From DASQHW01 sp038209365 (GTDB lineage Bacteria; Actinomycetota; Acidimicrobiia; IMCC26256; PALSA-610): 51,594 nt of DNA. The position numbers and the translations under genes were made by a program. The notes under the pieces are model-generated. The model was given only the letters and a program-made list of their open reading frames with translations. It searched no databases and was not told the origin of the DNA. The DNA is taken from positions 1 to 51,594 of the forward strand of contig JBBQXS010000034.1 of the NCBI GenBank assembly GCA_038209365.1, written 5' to 3'. This document shows, piece after piece, positions 23,383 through 31,939 of this stretch (position 1 is its first letter; each line of letters opens with the position of its first letter).

Positions 23383-24767
23383 GCGGCGGTGCCGCCGACG
23401 GTCATCTCGCGTATCAGGACCGTCGGCTGGCCGGACGACACGGGCACGCTTTGGCCCTGCTTGCCGCACATGCCGGTCCAGGTCTCGAAGTCGTTGCCGA
23501 CCGCGTCGACCATGCGCAGGACCTCGGGACCGTTGCCGATGAGCTGGGCGGCCCGGATCGGGCGCGTGATCTCGCCGCGCTCGATGAGATACGCCTCGGT
23601 GATGCCGAACACGAAATCGCCGGTTGCGGGATCGACCTGCCCCCCGCCGAGCTGGACGCAGTAGATGCCGTAGTCCACGCTGCGCACGATGTCATCGGGG
23701 TCGCTCTCACCGGCGAGCAAGAACGTGTTCGTCATACGCGGCATCGGGAGGTGTCGGTACGTCTCGCGCCTACCGTTCCCACTCGGAGCACGGCCTTCCT
23801 TGCGCGCGCGCACGACGTCCCACATGTACTCGGTCAGCACGCCGTCTTCGATCAACACGTTGCGCTGGGCGAGATGGCCTTCGTCGTCGATCGCGATCGT
23901 TCCCCACTCGCGCCCGTACCCGCCGTCATCGACGAGCGTCACGAACGGCGACGCGACCTGCTCGCCGACGCGATCCTTGAACACGCTCGCGTCCTTCTGG
24001 ATGTGGTCGGCTTCGAGGCCGTGCCCGCATGCTTCGTGGAATAGGACCCCGCCGGCCCCGCGCTTCAGCACGATCGGGATGCGACCGGACGGCGCAGGGA
24101 CGGCGTCGAGCAGCGTGAGGGCACGGCGCGCGGCCTTGCGCCCGATGTTCTCCGGTGGGAAGGCATCGAACAGCTCGAAGCCCATCGTCCGGCCCGGTGC
24201 CTCGTATCCCGTCTGCATGCCGGTGTCGCCGGTCGCGACGCACTGGACGAACATCCGTGTGCGCACCTGATCGTCGTCCGCGAGCAGGCCGTCGGAGTTG
24301 GCCACGACGATGCGGCGGCGCGCATCGGAGTACGACGCGGTCACCGACGTGACGGCGTCTCCTTCGTCGCGCGCGGCGGCGTCGGCGCGCGCGAGCTGCT
24401 CCACCTTGCGCCGTTTCTCGATCGTGTCCGGGAGAACGATCGACGGGTCGACGATGTGCGACGCCTGTGGCGTCAGCGCGACGACACGGTCGCCACCTCC
24501 GCCACCGGAAGCCGCGCCGGCGGCCGCCTCCGCTGCGTTGAAGAGCCCCGCACGGGAGAGGTCGGCGGTGTGCGCGTAGCCCGTCGTGTCACCGCGTACG
24601 ACACGCAGCCCCGCGCCGCGATCGCGGCCGGAGACGAGCTCCTCGACGCGGCCGTCGTCGAAACGACCGCTCGACGAACGTCGATCCTCGACGAACACCT
24701 CGGCGAAGTCGCCGCCGCGTCGAAGTGCCTGGTCGAGCGTGTCCCGGAGAAGCTCGTGATCGATCAC
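23379..24767 (-). CDS. tldD: TldD metalloprotease subunit
   Basis: This 462-residue protein carries the zinc motif HEACGHGLEAD (H-E-x3-H) in LFHEACGHGLEADHIQKDAS, and the typical C-terminal CVQLGGGQVDPATGDFVFGI. The N-terminal domain reads RFDDGRVEELVSGRDRGAGL. With PmbA it forms a heterodimer that cuts small unfolded peptides inside a closed chamber. GTG 24767 has TACGAT seven bases upstream. That box overlaps the one for the divergent thioesterase gene. Confidence 0.95.
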   Translation of the reverse strand: MIDHELLRDTLDQALRRGGDFAEVFVEDRRSSSGRFDDGRVEELVSGRDRGAGLRVVRGDTTGYAHTADLSRAGLFNAAEAAAGAASGGGGGDRVVALTPQASHIVDPSIVLPDTIEKRRKVEQLARADAAARDEGDAVTSVTASYSDARRRIVVANSDGLLADDDQVRTRMFVQCVATGDTGMQTGYEAPGRTMGFELFDAFPPENIGRKAARRALTLLDAVPAPSGRIPIVLKRGAGGVLFHEACGHGLEADHIQKDASVFKDRVGEQVASPFVTLVDDGGYGREWGTIAIDDEGHLAQRNVLIEDGVLTEYMWDVVRARKEGRAPSGNGRRETYRHLPMPRMTNTFLLAGESDPDDIVRSVDYGIYCVQLGGGQVDPATGDFVFGITEAYLIERGEITRPIRAAQLIGNGPEVLRMVDAVGNDFETWTGMCGKQGQSVPVSSGQPTVLIREMTVGGTAA

Positions 24768-24785
24768 CTGGCCTATCGTAAGCCC
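24768..24785. promoter_or_regulatory. overlapping divergent -10 elements
   Basis: The 18 bases between tldD and the thioesterase gene contain TATCGT (24774-24779), six bases before ATG 24786, and on the other strand TACGAT (24780-24775), seven bases before GTG 24767. The two boxes share five bases. Both genes would have leaderless transcripts, and polymerase could bind in only one direction at a time. Confidence 0.6.
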
Positions 24786-25172
24786 ATGTCCCTCGGGCCC
24801 GGTCTCAGTGCGACGGTCACGCTGGTCGTGGAGGACACCGATACCGCCCTCGCGATGGGGAGCGGCGATGTCCCGGTGCTGGCGACTCCCCGGGTGATCG
24901 CCCTCGCCGAGCAGGCAAGCGTGGAGGCGATCGCCGGCGAGCTGAAATCGGGCGCAACCTCAGTCGGGTACGAAGTGCAGCTCGCGCACCTGTCGCCGAC
25001 GCCTGTGGGGGGCAAGGTCACCGCGGAGGCGACCCTGGAGAGCATCGAGGGACGACGGCTGACGTTCCGCGTGTCGGTGAGCGACGCCCGTGGCCTCGTC
25101 GCCGCGGGGCGCGTGACGCGTGTCGTGGTGATGCGTGACCGCTTCGTCGAACGGGCCCAGGCCGAGAGCTGA
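24786..25172 (+). CDS. FlK-like hotdog thioesterase
   Basis: This 128-residue single hotdog-domain protein resembles fluoroacetyl-CoA thioesterase-like proteins. The alpha-helix with the catalytic Thr/Glu pair fits VLATPRVIALAEQASVEAI, and the His fits VQLAHLSPTPVGG. The end is RVTRVVVMRDRFVER. The substrate is probably an acyl-CoA; fluoroacetyl-CoA specificity is not implied. ATG 24786 has a TATCGT box six bases upstream. The crotonase gene follows after 3 bases, which suggests linked acyl-CoA metabolism. Confidence 0.85.
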   Translation: MSLGPGLSATVTLVVEDTDTALAMGSGDVPVLATPRVIALAEQASVEAIAGELKSGATSVGYEVQLAHLSPTPVGGKVTAEATLESIEGRRLTFRVSVSDARGLVAAGRVTRVVVMRDRFVERAQAES

Positions 25173-25175
25173 ACG

Positions 25176-25919
25176 GTGTCCGACGTCCTGCTCGTGGAGC
25201 ACCGCGACGCGCACGCTGTCCTCACGCTCAATCGTCCCGACAAGCGCAACGCGCTCTCGGCGCAGTTGCGCGACGCGATCAGCGACGCGCTCGACGGTGT
25301 CGCGGGTGACGACGTGGTCAAGTGCGTCGTGTTCACCGGCGCCGGTGCGGTCTTCAGCAGTGGTTTCGACCTTTCGGAGTTCACCCGTGCCGCCGACGAC
25401 GATGCGTTCGGGCGCGAATTGTGGGCCTCGAGCGATCGGTTCCACGACACCGTGCTGCGCTTCCCGCTGCCGACGATCGCGGCGATCAACGGTCCGGCGC
25501 TCGCGGGCGGATTCGACCTCGCGGTCATGTGCGACCTGCGCGTCGCGGCCTCGACCGCGCGCTTCGCCCACCCCGAGCGCGCGTTCGGTGATGTCGTGTA
25601 CGGGCCGCTGCACGATCTCGTCGGCGGCGCGGTCGCACGCGATCTGACGCTCGGCGGGCGCGAGTTGGACGCGGCCGAGGCATTGCAGATCCATCTCGTC
25701 AACGAGGTCGTCGAGCCCGACGCGCTCGTGGACGCGACGGCGGCCGCCGTCCGGCGCGTGTGCCTGGCGCCGCGCGAGGTGCTGATGCGAACGAAGGCCA
25801 AGGCGCTGCGCCGCGCCGGCTTCGACACCGAATCCCCCACCCTCGACCTCCAACTTCCCTCGACTGCCCCATCTGATTGGACGCTGGACCGCCACAGACG
25901 GGCTGAGCGTCCAATCTGA
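25176..25919 (+). CDS. enoyl-CoA hydratase/isomerase family protein
   Basis: This 247-residue crotonase-fold protein has LNRPDKRNALSAQLRDAI, the CoA-binding oxyanion segment GAVFSSGFDLSEF, and the second oxyanion loop AAINGPALAGGFDLAVMCD. The catalytic region is unusual: the first Glu of hydratases is replaced (VAASTARFAHPER), and the usual G-x-x-P-x-x-G-G is changed to GDVVYGPLHDLVG. It may be an isomerase, thioesterase or other crotonase activity. Its last 15 or so codons run into a palindromic repeat that also forms the intergenic spacer, so the C-terminus has probably been rewritten by the repeat. Confidence 0.88.
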   Translation: MSDVLLVEHRDAHAVLTLNRPDKRNALSAQLRDAISDALDGVAGDDVVKCVVFTGAGAVFSSGFDLSEFTRAADDDAFGRELWASSDRFHDTVLRFPLPTIAAINGPALAGGFDLAVMCDLRVAASTARFAHPERAFGDVVYGPLHDLVGGAVARDLTLGGRELDAAEALQIHLVNEVVEPDALVDATAAAVRRVCLAPREVLMRTKAKALRRAGFDTESPTLDLQLPSTAPSDWTLDRHRRAERPI

Positions 25920-25959
25920 TTGGACGCTGGGCCCGCCACATGCGGGCTGGGCGTCCAAT
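25876..25959. repeat. two tandem palindromic units between convergent genes
   Basis: Unit 1 has arms ATTGGACGCT (25876-25885) and AGCGTCCAAT (25906-25915). Unit 2 has arms ATTGGACGC (25919-25927) and GCGTCCAAT (25951-25959), with inner arms GCCCGC / GCGGGC making a longer hairpin. The units are about 43 bases apart and share most of the loop. A partial third arm (TTTGGACG) follows at about 25963. They lie between convergent genes and probably work as a two-way terminator; they may also be a mobile palindromic repeat family. Confidence 0.88.
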
Positions 25960-25971
25960 CTGTTTGGACGG

Positions 25972-27594
25972 TTACGCGAGGTTGGAGGAACGGGGGTAGG
26001 CGTCGGCGGGGTCGGTCAGGACGTTGACCAGTGAGACGCCCGGGCCGGCGAACGCGCGGTCGAGCGCATCGCCGAGGTCGCCGGGCTCACTGACACACTC
26101 GCCGCGGCCGCCGAGGGCCTCGATCACCTTGTCGTAGCGAATGCCGGGTGACAGCTCGGCAACGACGTCGTAGCCGAACAGCGCATGCATCGGGTGCTTC
26201 TCGAGTCCCCAGATGCCGTTGTTCCCCACGATCGCGACGACGTTTGCCCCGTGGCGAACGAGCGCCTCGAAGTCGCCGAGCGCGAAGCCGATCGCGCCGT
26301 CGCCCAGGAGCAGCACGACCTGGCGAGTCGGGTACGCGAGCGCGCTCGCGAGCGCATATCCGGGACCCATACCCAGGCACCCGTACGGTCCCGGGTCGAG
26401 GAACGTGCCGGGAACGTAGCTGTCGACGAGCTTGCCCGCGTACGACACGAAGTCGCCGCCGTCACCAATGACGATCGCGTCACGGTCCAGCCGCTTGCGC
26501 AGCTCGCCGTACACCCGCGCGGGCTTGATCGGAGACGTGTCCGCGGCCAGCGAAGGCTGCTCGGCGGCGCGTTTTCTCTGCTCGCCGGCGCGGAGCCGGG
26601 CAATCCAGTCCTCGTGTGCACCGGGCGGCGCGCCGGCGTCCGCGAGGCGGGCGAACGTCGCTGCCAGATCGCCGGCCGTCGACGCCGCGAGTGTGGCGTG
26701 CGGTGCAACCTCGGTCTTGGCGTCGCAGAGGTGCACGACTTGGGCGTCGCCGAAACGCCCGAAGCCGAGCCGGAAGTCGAGTGGCGTGCCGGCGACGAGC
26801 ACGAGGTCGGCTTCCTTCAACGCGATCGACCGGGCCCGCGAGAAGGCGAGCTCGTGATCCGCGGGAAGCGTTCCACGGCCCATGCCGTTCACGAACACCG
26901 GGACGCGGGCTGCTTCAGCGAACGCCCGCATCAATCCCTCCGCGTGTGCCCAGTACACGTCGCCGCCGGCGACCAGCACCGGACGCGACGCGGCACCGAT
27001 GAGCTCGGTGACGCGCCCGATCGCATCGTCATCAGGTGCGTCTCCGCGCGACGCGTCGACGTCGGCGTCGACTGACGGCACGTCGACTGCTGCGGGTCCG
27101 AACGCATCGAGCGGGATGTCGACGAACGTGGGCCCGCGATGCGGAGTGCGCGCCGCGATGCACGCGGCATGGACCTCCTGCACGATCGACGCAGACGACG
27201 TCGCGGTTACTGCGGTCTTCGTCACGGTGGCGACGATCGGAACGTGATCGAGCTCCTGCAAGGAGCCGGCACCCCAACGACCTTGTGGCGCGCGTCCGCC
27301 GAGGACGACAACGGGCGAGCCGTTCATGCGCGCCGCGGTCATCGCACTCACGCCGTTCGTCACGCCGGGACCGGCCGTCAGGGCCGCGCATCCGAGCCGG
27401 CGCGTCACCTTGGCCCAGCCTTCCGCGGCGAACGTCGCGCTCTGTTCGTGGCGAACGTCGACGAGACGCAGACCGGCTTGGACCGCGCCGTCGTAGAGCA
27501 CGAACAAGTGGCCGCCCGACAGCGTGAACATCGTGTCGACACCGTGCCGTTGCAACACCTCGACTGCAAGACGCCCGCCGTGCGCCTCCATCAC
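25972..27594 (-). CDS. thiamine-diphosphate-dependent enzyme, acetolactate synthase-like
   Basis: This 540-residue protein has the three-domain TPP enzyme plan. The N-terminal domain contains the catalytic Glu in VDVRHEQSATFAAEGWAK and AALTAGPGVTNGVSAM. A central Rossmann domain starts near RPVLVAGGDVYWA. The C-terminal TPP motif begins at LLLGDGAIGF and ends with NN in AIVGNNGIWG. It resembles catabolic or orphan acetolactate synthases and oxalyl/2-hydroxyacyl-CoA lyases. No regulatory subunit gene is nearby, so branched-chain amino acid synthesis is unlikely. GTG 27594 is directly followed by ATG 27591; either may be used. An alpha/beta hydrolase gene lies 4 bases upstream. Confidence 0.9.
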   Translation of the reverse strand: MMEAHGGRLAVEVLQRHGVDTMFTLSGGHLFVLYDGAVQAGLRLVDVRHEQSATFAAEGWAKVTRRLGCAALTAGPGVTNGVSAMTAARMNGSPVVVLGGRAPQGRWGAGSLQELDHVPIVATVTKTAVTATSSASIVQEVHAACIAARTPHRGPTFVDIPLDAFGPAAVDVPSVDADVDASRGDAPDDDAIGRVTELIGAASRPVLVAGGDVYWAHAEGLMRAFAEAARVPVFVNGMGRGTLPADHELAFSRARSIALKEADLVLVAGTPLDFRLGFGRFGDAQVVHLCDAKTEVAPHATLAASTAGDLAATFARLADAGAPPGAHEDWIARLRAGEQRKRAAEQPSLAADTSPIKPARVYGELRKRLDRDAIVIGDGGDFVSYAGKLVDSYVPGTFLDPGPYGCLGMGPGYALASALAYPTRQVVLLLGDGAIGFALGDFEALVRHGANVVAIVGNNGIWGLEKHPMHALFGYDVVAELSPGIRYDKVIEALGGRGECVSEPGDLGDALDRAFAGPGVSLVNVLTDPADAYPRSSNLA

Positions 27595-27598
27595 AACG

Positions 27599-28411
27599 TC
27601 ATACCGAAGCCAAGAACTTCGTCAACGCCTCGAACCACACGTCGGGGTTCTCGAACTGCGGTGAATGCCCCGCGTCGGGAACGATCACGAGCTCTGCACC
27701 GGCAATCGCATCCGCCATCGCGCGCCCGGCGTCCACGAATGGTGTGTCCTGCTCGCCGACGATGACCAGCAAGGGGCACCGCAACGTTGCCGCCATTGCC
27801 GGCAGATCGTCGGACTGATGACCGAGCGCGATCGCGAGCGCGCCCCACATCACCGGCGAGAGGTCGGCAAACTTGCGGTCGCAGAATTCCTGATATCCCT
27901 CGCGCTCGAGGAGCACGCGCTGGTATGCCGGTGTCTCGAGCACTTGTGCCATGTCGAGCAGCTCTTTCAGCGCCACCTTGCCGCGCGTCAGCGCCACCTC
28001 GGCTGCCGCATCCATGAGCGACGGATCGAATCCCGGAATCGGGCCGGCGGACGTGTCCATCATCACCAGCGCGTCGACGCGGCCGGGCTCGCCGAGGGCA
28101 ACCTTGCGCGCGACCATCCCCCCCATCGAGTGACCGAGCAACCGGAAGGTGTCGAGGCCCGCGGCATCGGCGACGTGCACGATGTCGGCGGCCAGCCGTT
28201 CCAGCGAATATGCCGCGCGGTCGTCAGGCTTGTCGCTCGCGCCGTGGCCGCGGTGGTCGAACACGACGACGGTGTGATCGCGAGCCAGCGCGGGAACGTG
28301 ATCCGTGAAGTCTTCCTTCGCACCGCCGAAACCATGTACCAGGAGGAGGCCCGGCCCGTGTCCGGCAATCTCGACGGCCAGCCGAACACCGTCATCGGTC
28401 GTGATGTCCAT
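27599..28411 (-). CDS. alpha/beta-fold hydrolase
   Basis: This 270-residue enzyme has the oxyanion segment LLLVHGFGGAKEDF, the nucleophile elbow GHSMGG (Ser at about residue 94), the acid in VIVGEQDTPF and the catalytic His in VIVPDAGHSPQFENP. It is an esterase, lactonase or related hydrolase; the substrate cannot be told. It is transcribed just ahead of the TPP enzyme gene with a 4-base gap, so the two probably act on one pathway. The ATG at 28411 diverges from the flippase-like gene. Confidence 0.92.
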   Translation of the reverse strand: MDITTDDGVRLAVEIAGHGPGLLLVHGFGGAKEDFTDHVPALARDHTVVVFDHRGHGASDKPDDRAAYSLERLAADIVHVADAAGLDTFRLLGHSMGGMVARKVALGEPGRVDALVMMDTSAGPIPGFDPSLMDAAAEVALTRGKVALKELLDMAQVLETPAYQRVLLEREGYQEFCDRKFADLSPVMWGALAIALGHQSDDLPAMAATLRCPLLVIVGEQDTPFVDAGRAMADAIAGAELVIVPDAGHSPQFENPDVWFEALTKFLASV

Positions 28412-28461
28412 GTCCCATGGTCACGCGTTTTGCCGTGGGCGCGCCACCTAGGATCGGTCCG

Positions 28462-29436
28462 ATGACGGAGGCCGAAATCCCCCGCCGGGGAAGCGGGGGC
28501 TGGAAGCTCGCACTGCGGATCTTGGTCACCGCGACCTTCCTCGGGGTGCTCGCTGCTCGCGCCAAGGGCGTCGAGGATGTCGTGCCCGACGAGCACCACC
28601 TGCTGACCGCCGTCCTCCTGGTCTCCGCCGTCCTGGTGACGCTGATCGGCGTCGTGCTGTCGGCCTGGCGGTGGCAGCGGGTGCTCGAGGTGTTCGGCGC
28701 CCGTATCGCCTTGCGGACCCTGACGACCATCTACCTCGCAAGTCTGTTCATCGGGACCGTCCTCCCGACGACGATCGGCGGCGACGTGCTCCGCGTCTCG
28801 CGAGCGTCGAATCTCGTCGGCTCGCGCACGGCGTTCGGTTCCGTGGCACTCGAACGGCTCACGGGGTTCCTCGTCCTGCCCGTGATCGTCGTGAGCGGGT
28901 TCGCGATCAGGCCGTCACTCCTGGAGGAGCGACGGTCCTGGCTGGCCTTGCTGATCGCGGCGATCACCCTGTCCCTGCTCGGCTTCGTGGTGCTCGCGGT
29001 CGGCCACCCGCGCCTGGCCGGCCGGTTCGCCGACCGGGAGAACTGGACCCGCTTCATCGGCGCCGTGCACCTCGGCGTCGATCGTTTGCGGCGCGACCCC
29101 GCCCAGATCGCCCGCGTCATGGGAACCGCGCTCGTGTACCAACTGTCGGTGATCACGGTGTTCGGACTGGTGTTCCGGGCGCTCGATCTGGACGTACCGA
29201 TTGCAGCAGTGCTCGCCTTCGTGCCCGCCGTCTTGATGCTCCAGGTGCTCCCGATCTCGATCAGCGGCCTCGGCGTGCGCGAGGGCGCCATCGCCTTGTT
29301 CCTGCAGCCCTTCGGTGTCACGAACGCGCAGGCGCTGGCGGCGGGCCTCCTGTGGTTCGGCGCGCTCGTGATCGTGAGCATGCTCGGCGCCCCCGCGTTC
29401 ATCGGATACCGCAAGCCGGTCGAGGAACGCGCGTGA
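28462..29436 (+). CDS. UPF0104/LPG-synthase-TM family membrane protein
   Basis: This 324-residue integral membrane protein of the lysylphosphatidylglycerol synthase transmembrane family (flippase-like) has about eight hydrophobic segments. The conserved block is FIGTVLPTTIGGDVLRVSRA, followed by VALERLTGFLVLPVIV, and the late ISGLGVREGAIALFL. Relatives without a synthase domain are proposed to move lipids or glycolipids across the membrane. ATG 28462 has TAGGAT seven bases upstream. The stop overlaps the PAP2 gene start (GTGA), so both are made together, fitting a joint role in lipid traffic or synthesis. Confidence 0.88.
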   Translation: MTEAEIPRRGSGGWKLALRILVTATFLGVLAARAKGVEDVVPDEHHLLTAVLLVSAVLVTLIGVVLSAWRWQRVLEVFGARIALRTLTTIYLASLFIGTVLPTTIGGDVLRVSRASNLVGSRTAFGSVALERLTGFLVLPVIVVSGFAIRPSLLEERRSWLALLIAAITLSLLGFVVLAVGHPRLAGRFADRENWTRFIGAVHLGVDRLRRDPAQIARVMGTALVYQLSVITVFGLVFRALDLDVPIAAVLAFVPAVLMLQVLPISISGLGVREGAIALFLQPFGVTNAQALAAGLLWFGALVIVSMLGAPAFIGYRKPVEERA

Positions 29437-30245
29437 GCACCGAGGTTCGAAGACGGCCCGCCCTTCTCGGCGGACGCGTGCTGAGCGACGGCCACGTGCT
29501 CTATTGGTGGGTCGAGATCCTGCTGATCATCGGCTTCTACGTCGTGTACTCGCAGATTCGGAACCTGAGCGGCAACAGCTTGGAACATCCGCCCGCGCAC
29601 GCGCTCGAGCACGCCAAGCAGATCATCGAGCTCGAACAGCGTCTGGGGCTCTTCCACGAGCATCGGTTGCAGGACTGGGCCGAGCACTTCACGCCGCTGA
29701 TCGTCGCTGCGAACTACTTCTACGGCTCGCTGCATTTCATCGTCACGATCTTCGCCGGCGTGTTCCTGTATCGCCGTTACAGCGACGACTACCCCCGGTT
29801 CCGCAACGCACTAGGGATCACGACCGCACTTGCGCTGATCGGCTTCACGTTCTATCCGCTGGTCCCGCCGCGGCTTCTGAGCTTCGTGTCACACGGCGCG
29901 GTCGACTATGGCTTCAGCGACACGCTCGATCAGTATCCGACGTTCTGGTCGTTCAACTCGGGCGGCGTGAAGAGCTTCTCGAACCAGTTCGCGGCGATGC
30001 CGAGCGTGCACTGCGCGTGGTCCGCGTGGTGTGCACTCGCGCTCGTCCCTCGACTGAAGTCGCGCACGTGGCGCATCCTCGCTGCGTGTTATCCCTTGAT
30101 GACGCTCATCGTGATCGTGATCACCGGCAACCACTTCTGGCTCGACGCGGTCGGCGGCTGGATCATCCTCGCGATCGGCTGGTTCCTGTCGGGGCTCGTC
30201 ACGCGTGCGGGCCGGGCTCGGCGCGTGCCCGACCGGCTGGCCTAG
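29433..30245 (+). CDS. PAP2-superfamily membrane phosphatase/transferase
   Basis: This 270-residue protein has about six membrane segments. The phosphatase-like motifs are MPSVHCAWSAWCALAL (His of motif II) and ITGNHFWLDAVGGW (His and Asp of motif III). The layout is like the PAP2_3/AUR1-type (inositolphosphotransferase) family of mycobacteria and related bacteria. The substrate is probably a lipid or polyprenyl phosphate. GTG 29433 overlaps the previous stop. The stop TAG at 30243-30245 begins a TAGCCT box nine bases before the next gene. Confidence 0.85.
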   Translation: MSTEVRRRPALLGGRVLSDGHVLYWWVEILLIIGFYVVYSQIRNLSGNSLEHPPAHALEHAKQIIELEQRLGLFHEHRLQDWAEHFTPLIVAANYFYGSLHFIVTIFAGVFLYRRYSDDYPRFRNALGITTALALIGFTFYPLVPPRLLSFVSHGAVDYGFSDTLDQYPTFWSFNSGGVKSFSNQFAAMPSVHCAWSAWCALALVPRLKSRTWRILAACYPLMTLIVIVITGNHFWLDAVGGWIILAIGWFLSGLVTRAGRARRVPDRLA

Positions 30246-30257
30246 CCTCCCCCGCTC

Positions 30258-31013
30258 GTGACCGACTCGTACGACCTCGACCATGTCGCGCTCGCCGCAA
30301 CCGACACGTCGGATGCGCTGCGCTTTCTCACCGGCGAGCTGGGCGGCACGATCATCTTCGGCGGCGAGTCCGTCGGCTTTCGCCCGATGCAGGTGTGGCT
30401 CGGCTCCGACGACGGTGACGGGATGCCGGTCGAGTTGCTCGAGCCGTGGGATGTCGAGCGAAACGACTTCCTCGCCCGGTTCGTCGCACGGCACGGTGCC
30501 GGACCGCACCATCTCACGCTGAAGGTGCCCGACCTCCGGGCCGCGCTCGAGCGCGTGCGCGCCGCAGGCTTTCACCCGGTCAACATCGACGTCTCCGACC
30601 CGGAATGGAAAGAGGCCTTCCTTCTTCCCCGGGAAGCGCACGGCACCGTCGTGCAGCTCGCCGAGACGCATCACGACGAGACCAGGGCTGAGCTGCTCGC
30701 GTACGTCCGTCAGCACGGACCGAACGCGCATCCCCGCTGGTGGGTCGATCCTGCGGCTCCTACCGGCAAGGCAACGCTGCGGCGCGTCGTGCTCCGCACG
30801 CCGGCGCTCGCGGCGGCCGTCGGATTCTTCTCCGGAGTGCTCCAGGGCGACATCGAACGCGAGGACGATGCGCGCGTCGACCTGGTCTGGCCGGGCGGCG
30901 CGCGCGTCGGCCTCGAGCATCAACCGGGCGCGACGCCGGGTGTCGACCGGCTGGAGGTCGAGGGGCTGACGGCGCCGCGCACGATGCTCGGCACGCGCTT
31001 TGTCCCCCTCTAG
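30258..31013 (+). CDS. VOC (glyoxalase-like) family protein
   Basis: This 251-residue protein begins with YDLDHVALAATDTSDALRFL and has VELLEPW and HHLTLKVPDL, the beta-alpha-beta metal-binding pattern of vicinal oxygen chelate proteins such as methylmalonyl-CoA epimerase. A second, weaker VOC repeat follows residue 175 (TLRRVVLRTPALAAAVGFF). The His and Glu residues expected to bind metal are present in the first repeat. GTG 30258 is used. The stop shares a CTAG with the stop of the convergent LysR gene. Function is unknown. Confidence 0.82.
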   Translation: MTDSYDLDHVALAATDTSDALRFLTGELGGTIIFGGESVGFRPMQVWLGSDDGDGMPVELLEPWDVERNDFLARFVARHGAGPHHLTLKVPDLRAALERVRAAGFHPVNIDVSDPEWKEAFLLPREAHGTVVQLAETHHDETRAELLAYVRQHGPNAHPRWWVDPAAPTGKATLRRVVLRTPALAAAVGFFSGVLQGDIEREDDARVDLVWPGGARVGLEHQPGATPGVDRLEVEGLTAPRTMLGTRFVPL

Positions 31014-31888
31014 CGATCCCGCACTATGCGGCGCGTCGCGTCGTGGACAGCCTGGTCGGCGAGCGAGAGCTGCACGCCGCGCGCGGTGACGATCGCGAGG
31101 CGGCGGGGCGGCATGCGCGCGATACGCGAAGACCGGAGCGCGCGGTGATCCTCGGGTACCGCGGTCTCGGGGAGGATCGACACGCCCAGGCCGGCCGCGA
31201 CGAGATCGGCGATGAGCCGGATCCCTTCGACCTCGATCGCGACCCGCAGCTCGACCCGTTCCGCGCGCGCCGCGGTCTCGATCTCGTCCCGCAACGGGTT
31301 CCCGGCCGGCGGGAGGATCAGCGTCTCGCGCACGACGGTTTTCAAGGGCACGGGTTCGCGACCGAGATCGAGTGCCGCGGGCGCGAGCGCCACGACCTCC
31401 TCGTCGCGCAAGTGGTCGACGTGCAGGTTGGGATCGTTCACCGGTTCGGTCACCACCGCGCTCGCGAGCTGGCGCCCGGCGACTTCGGCCGCCAGTCGTT
31501 CGGATGCACCTTCGGTGAGCCGCAACGCGAGGCTCGGCGCCTCGCGTCGTATCTCGGCGACGACCAGCGGCACGAGCCAGCGGCTGACCGTGCCGACGAC
31601 GCCCAGCGTCGCCTGGCCGGTCTCGAGCCCCTGGAGCATCGAGACGTCCTTGTGCAGCGCCTCGATCTCGCTGCGGACGGCGCGCGCCCGGTCGAGAACC
31701 CGTACGCCGAATTCGGTCGGCGCGGTCCCGCGCCGGCCCCGCACGAGCAGCTGCACGCCGAGCTCGGCCTCGAGCTGGCGGATGTGTTCGGAGACGTTCG
31801 ATTGGACCGTGTGCAGGCGGTCGGCCGCGGCCGTGAAACTGCCTTCCTCGGCCACCGCGAGGAGCGCCTCGAGCTGACGAACATCCAC
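31010..31888 (-). CDS. LysR-family transcriptional regulator
   Basis: This 292-residue protein has an N-terminal winged helix-turn-helix (VRQLEALLAVAEEGSFTAAA, then RLHTVQSNVSEHIRQLEAEL) and a periplasmic-binding-like effector domain from about residue 85. GTG 31888 is chosen because the HTH begins there. It is convergent with the VOC gene (stops share CTAG) and divergent from whiB. The regulatory region upstream has several dyads that could be its own binding sites. Its effector is unknown. Confidence 0.93.
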   Translation of the reverse strand: MDVRQLEALLAVAEEGSFTAAADRLHTVQSNVSEHIRQLEAELGVQLLVRGRRGTAPTEFGVRVLDRARAVRSEIEALHKDVSMLQGLETGQATLGVVGTVSRWLVPLVVAEIRREAPSLALRLTEGASERLAAEVAGRQLASAVVTEPVNDPNLHVDHLRDEEVVALAPAALDLGREPVPLKTVVRETLILPPAGNPLRDEIETAARAERVELRVAIEVEGIRLIADLVAAGLGVSILPETAVPEDHRALRSSRIARMPPRRLAIVTARGVQLSLADQAVHDATRRIVRDR

Positions 31889-31939
31889 GCCGGGACCCCT
31901 TTGCACCACGTTGGGCGCTGCGCGGCGTCCAACCTTCCG

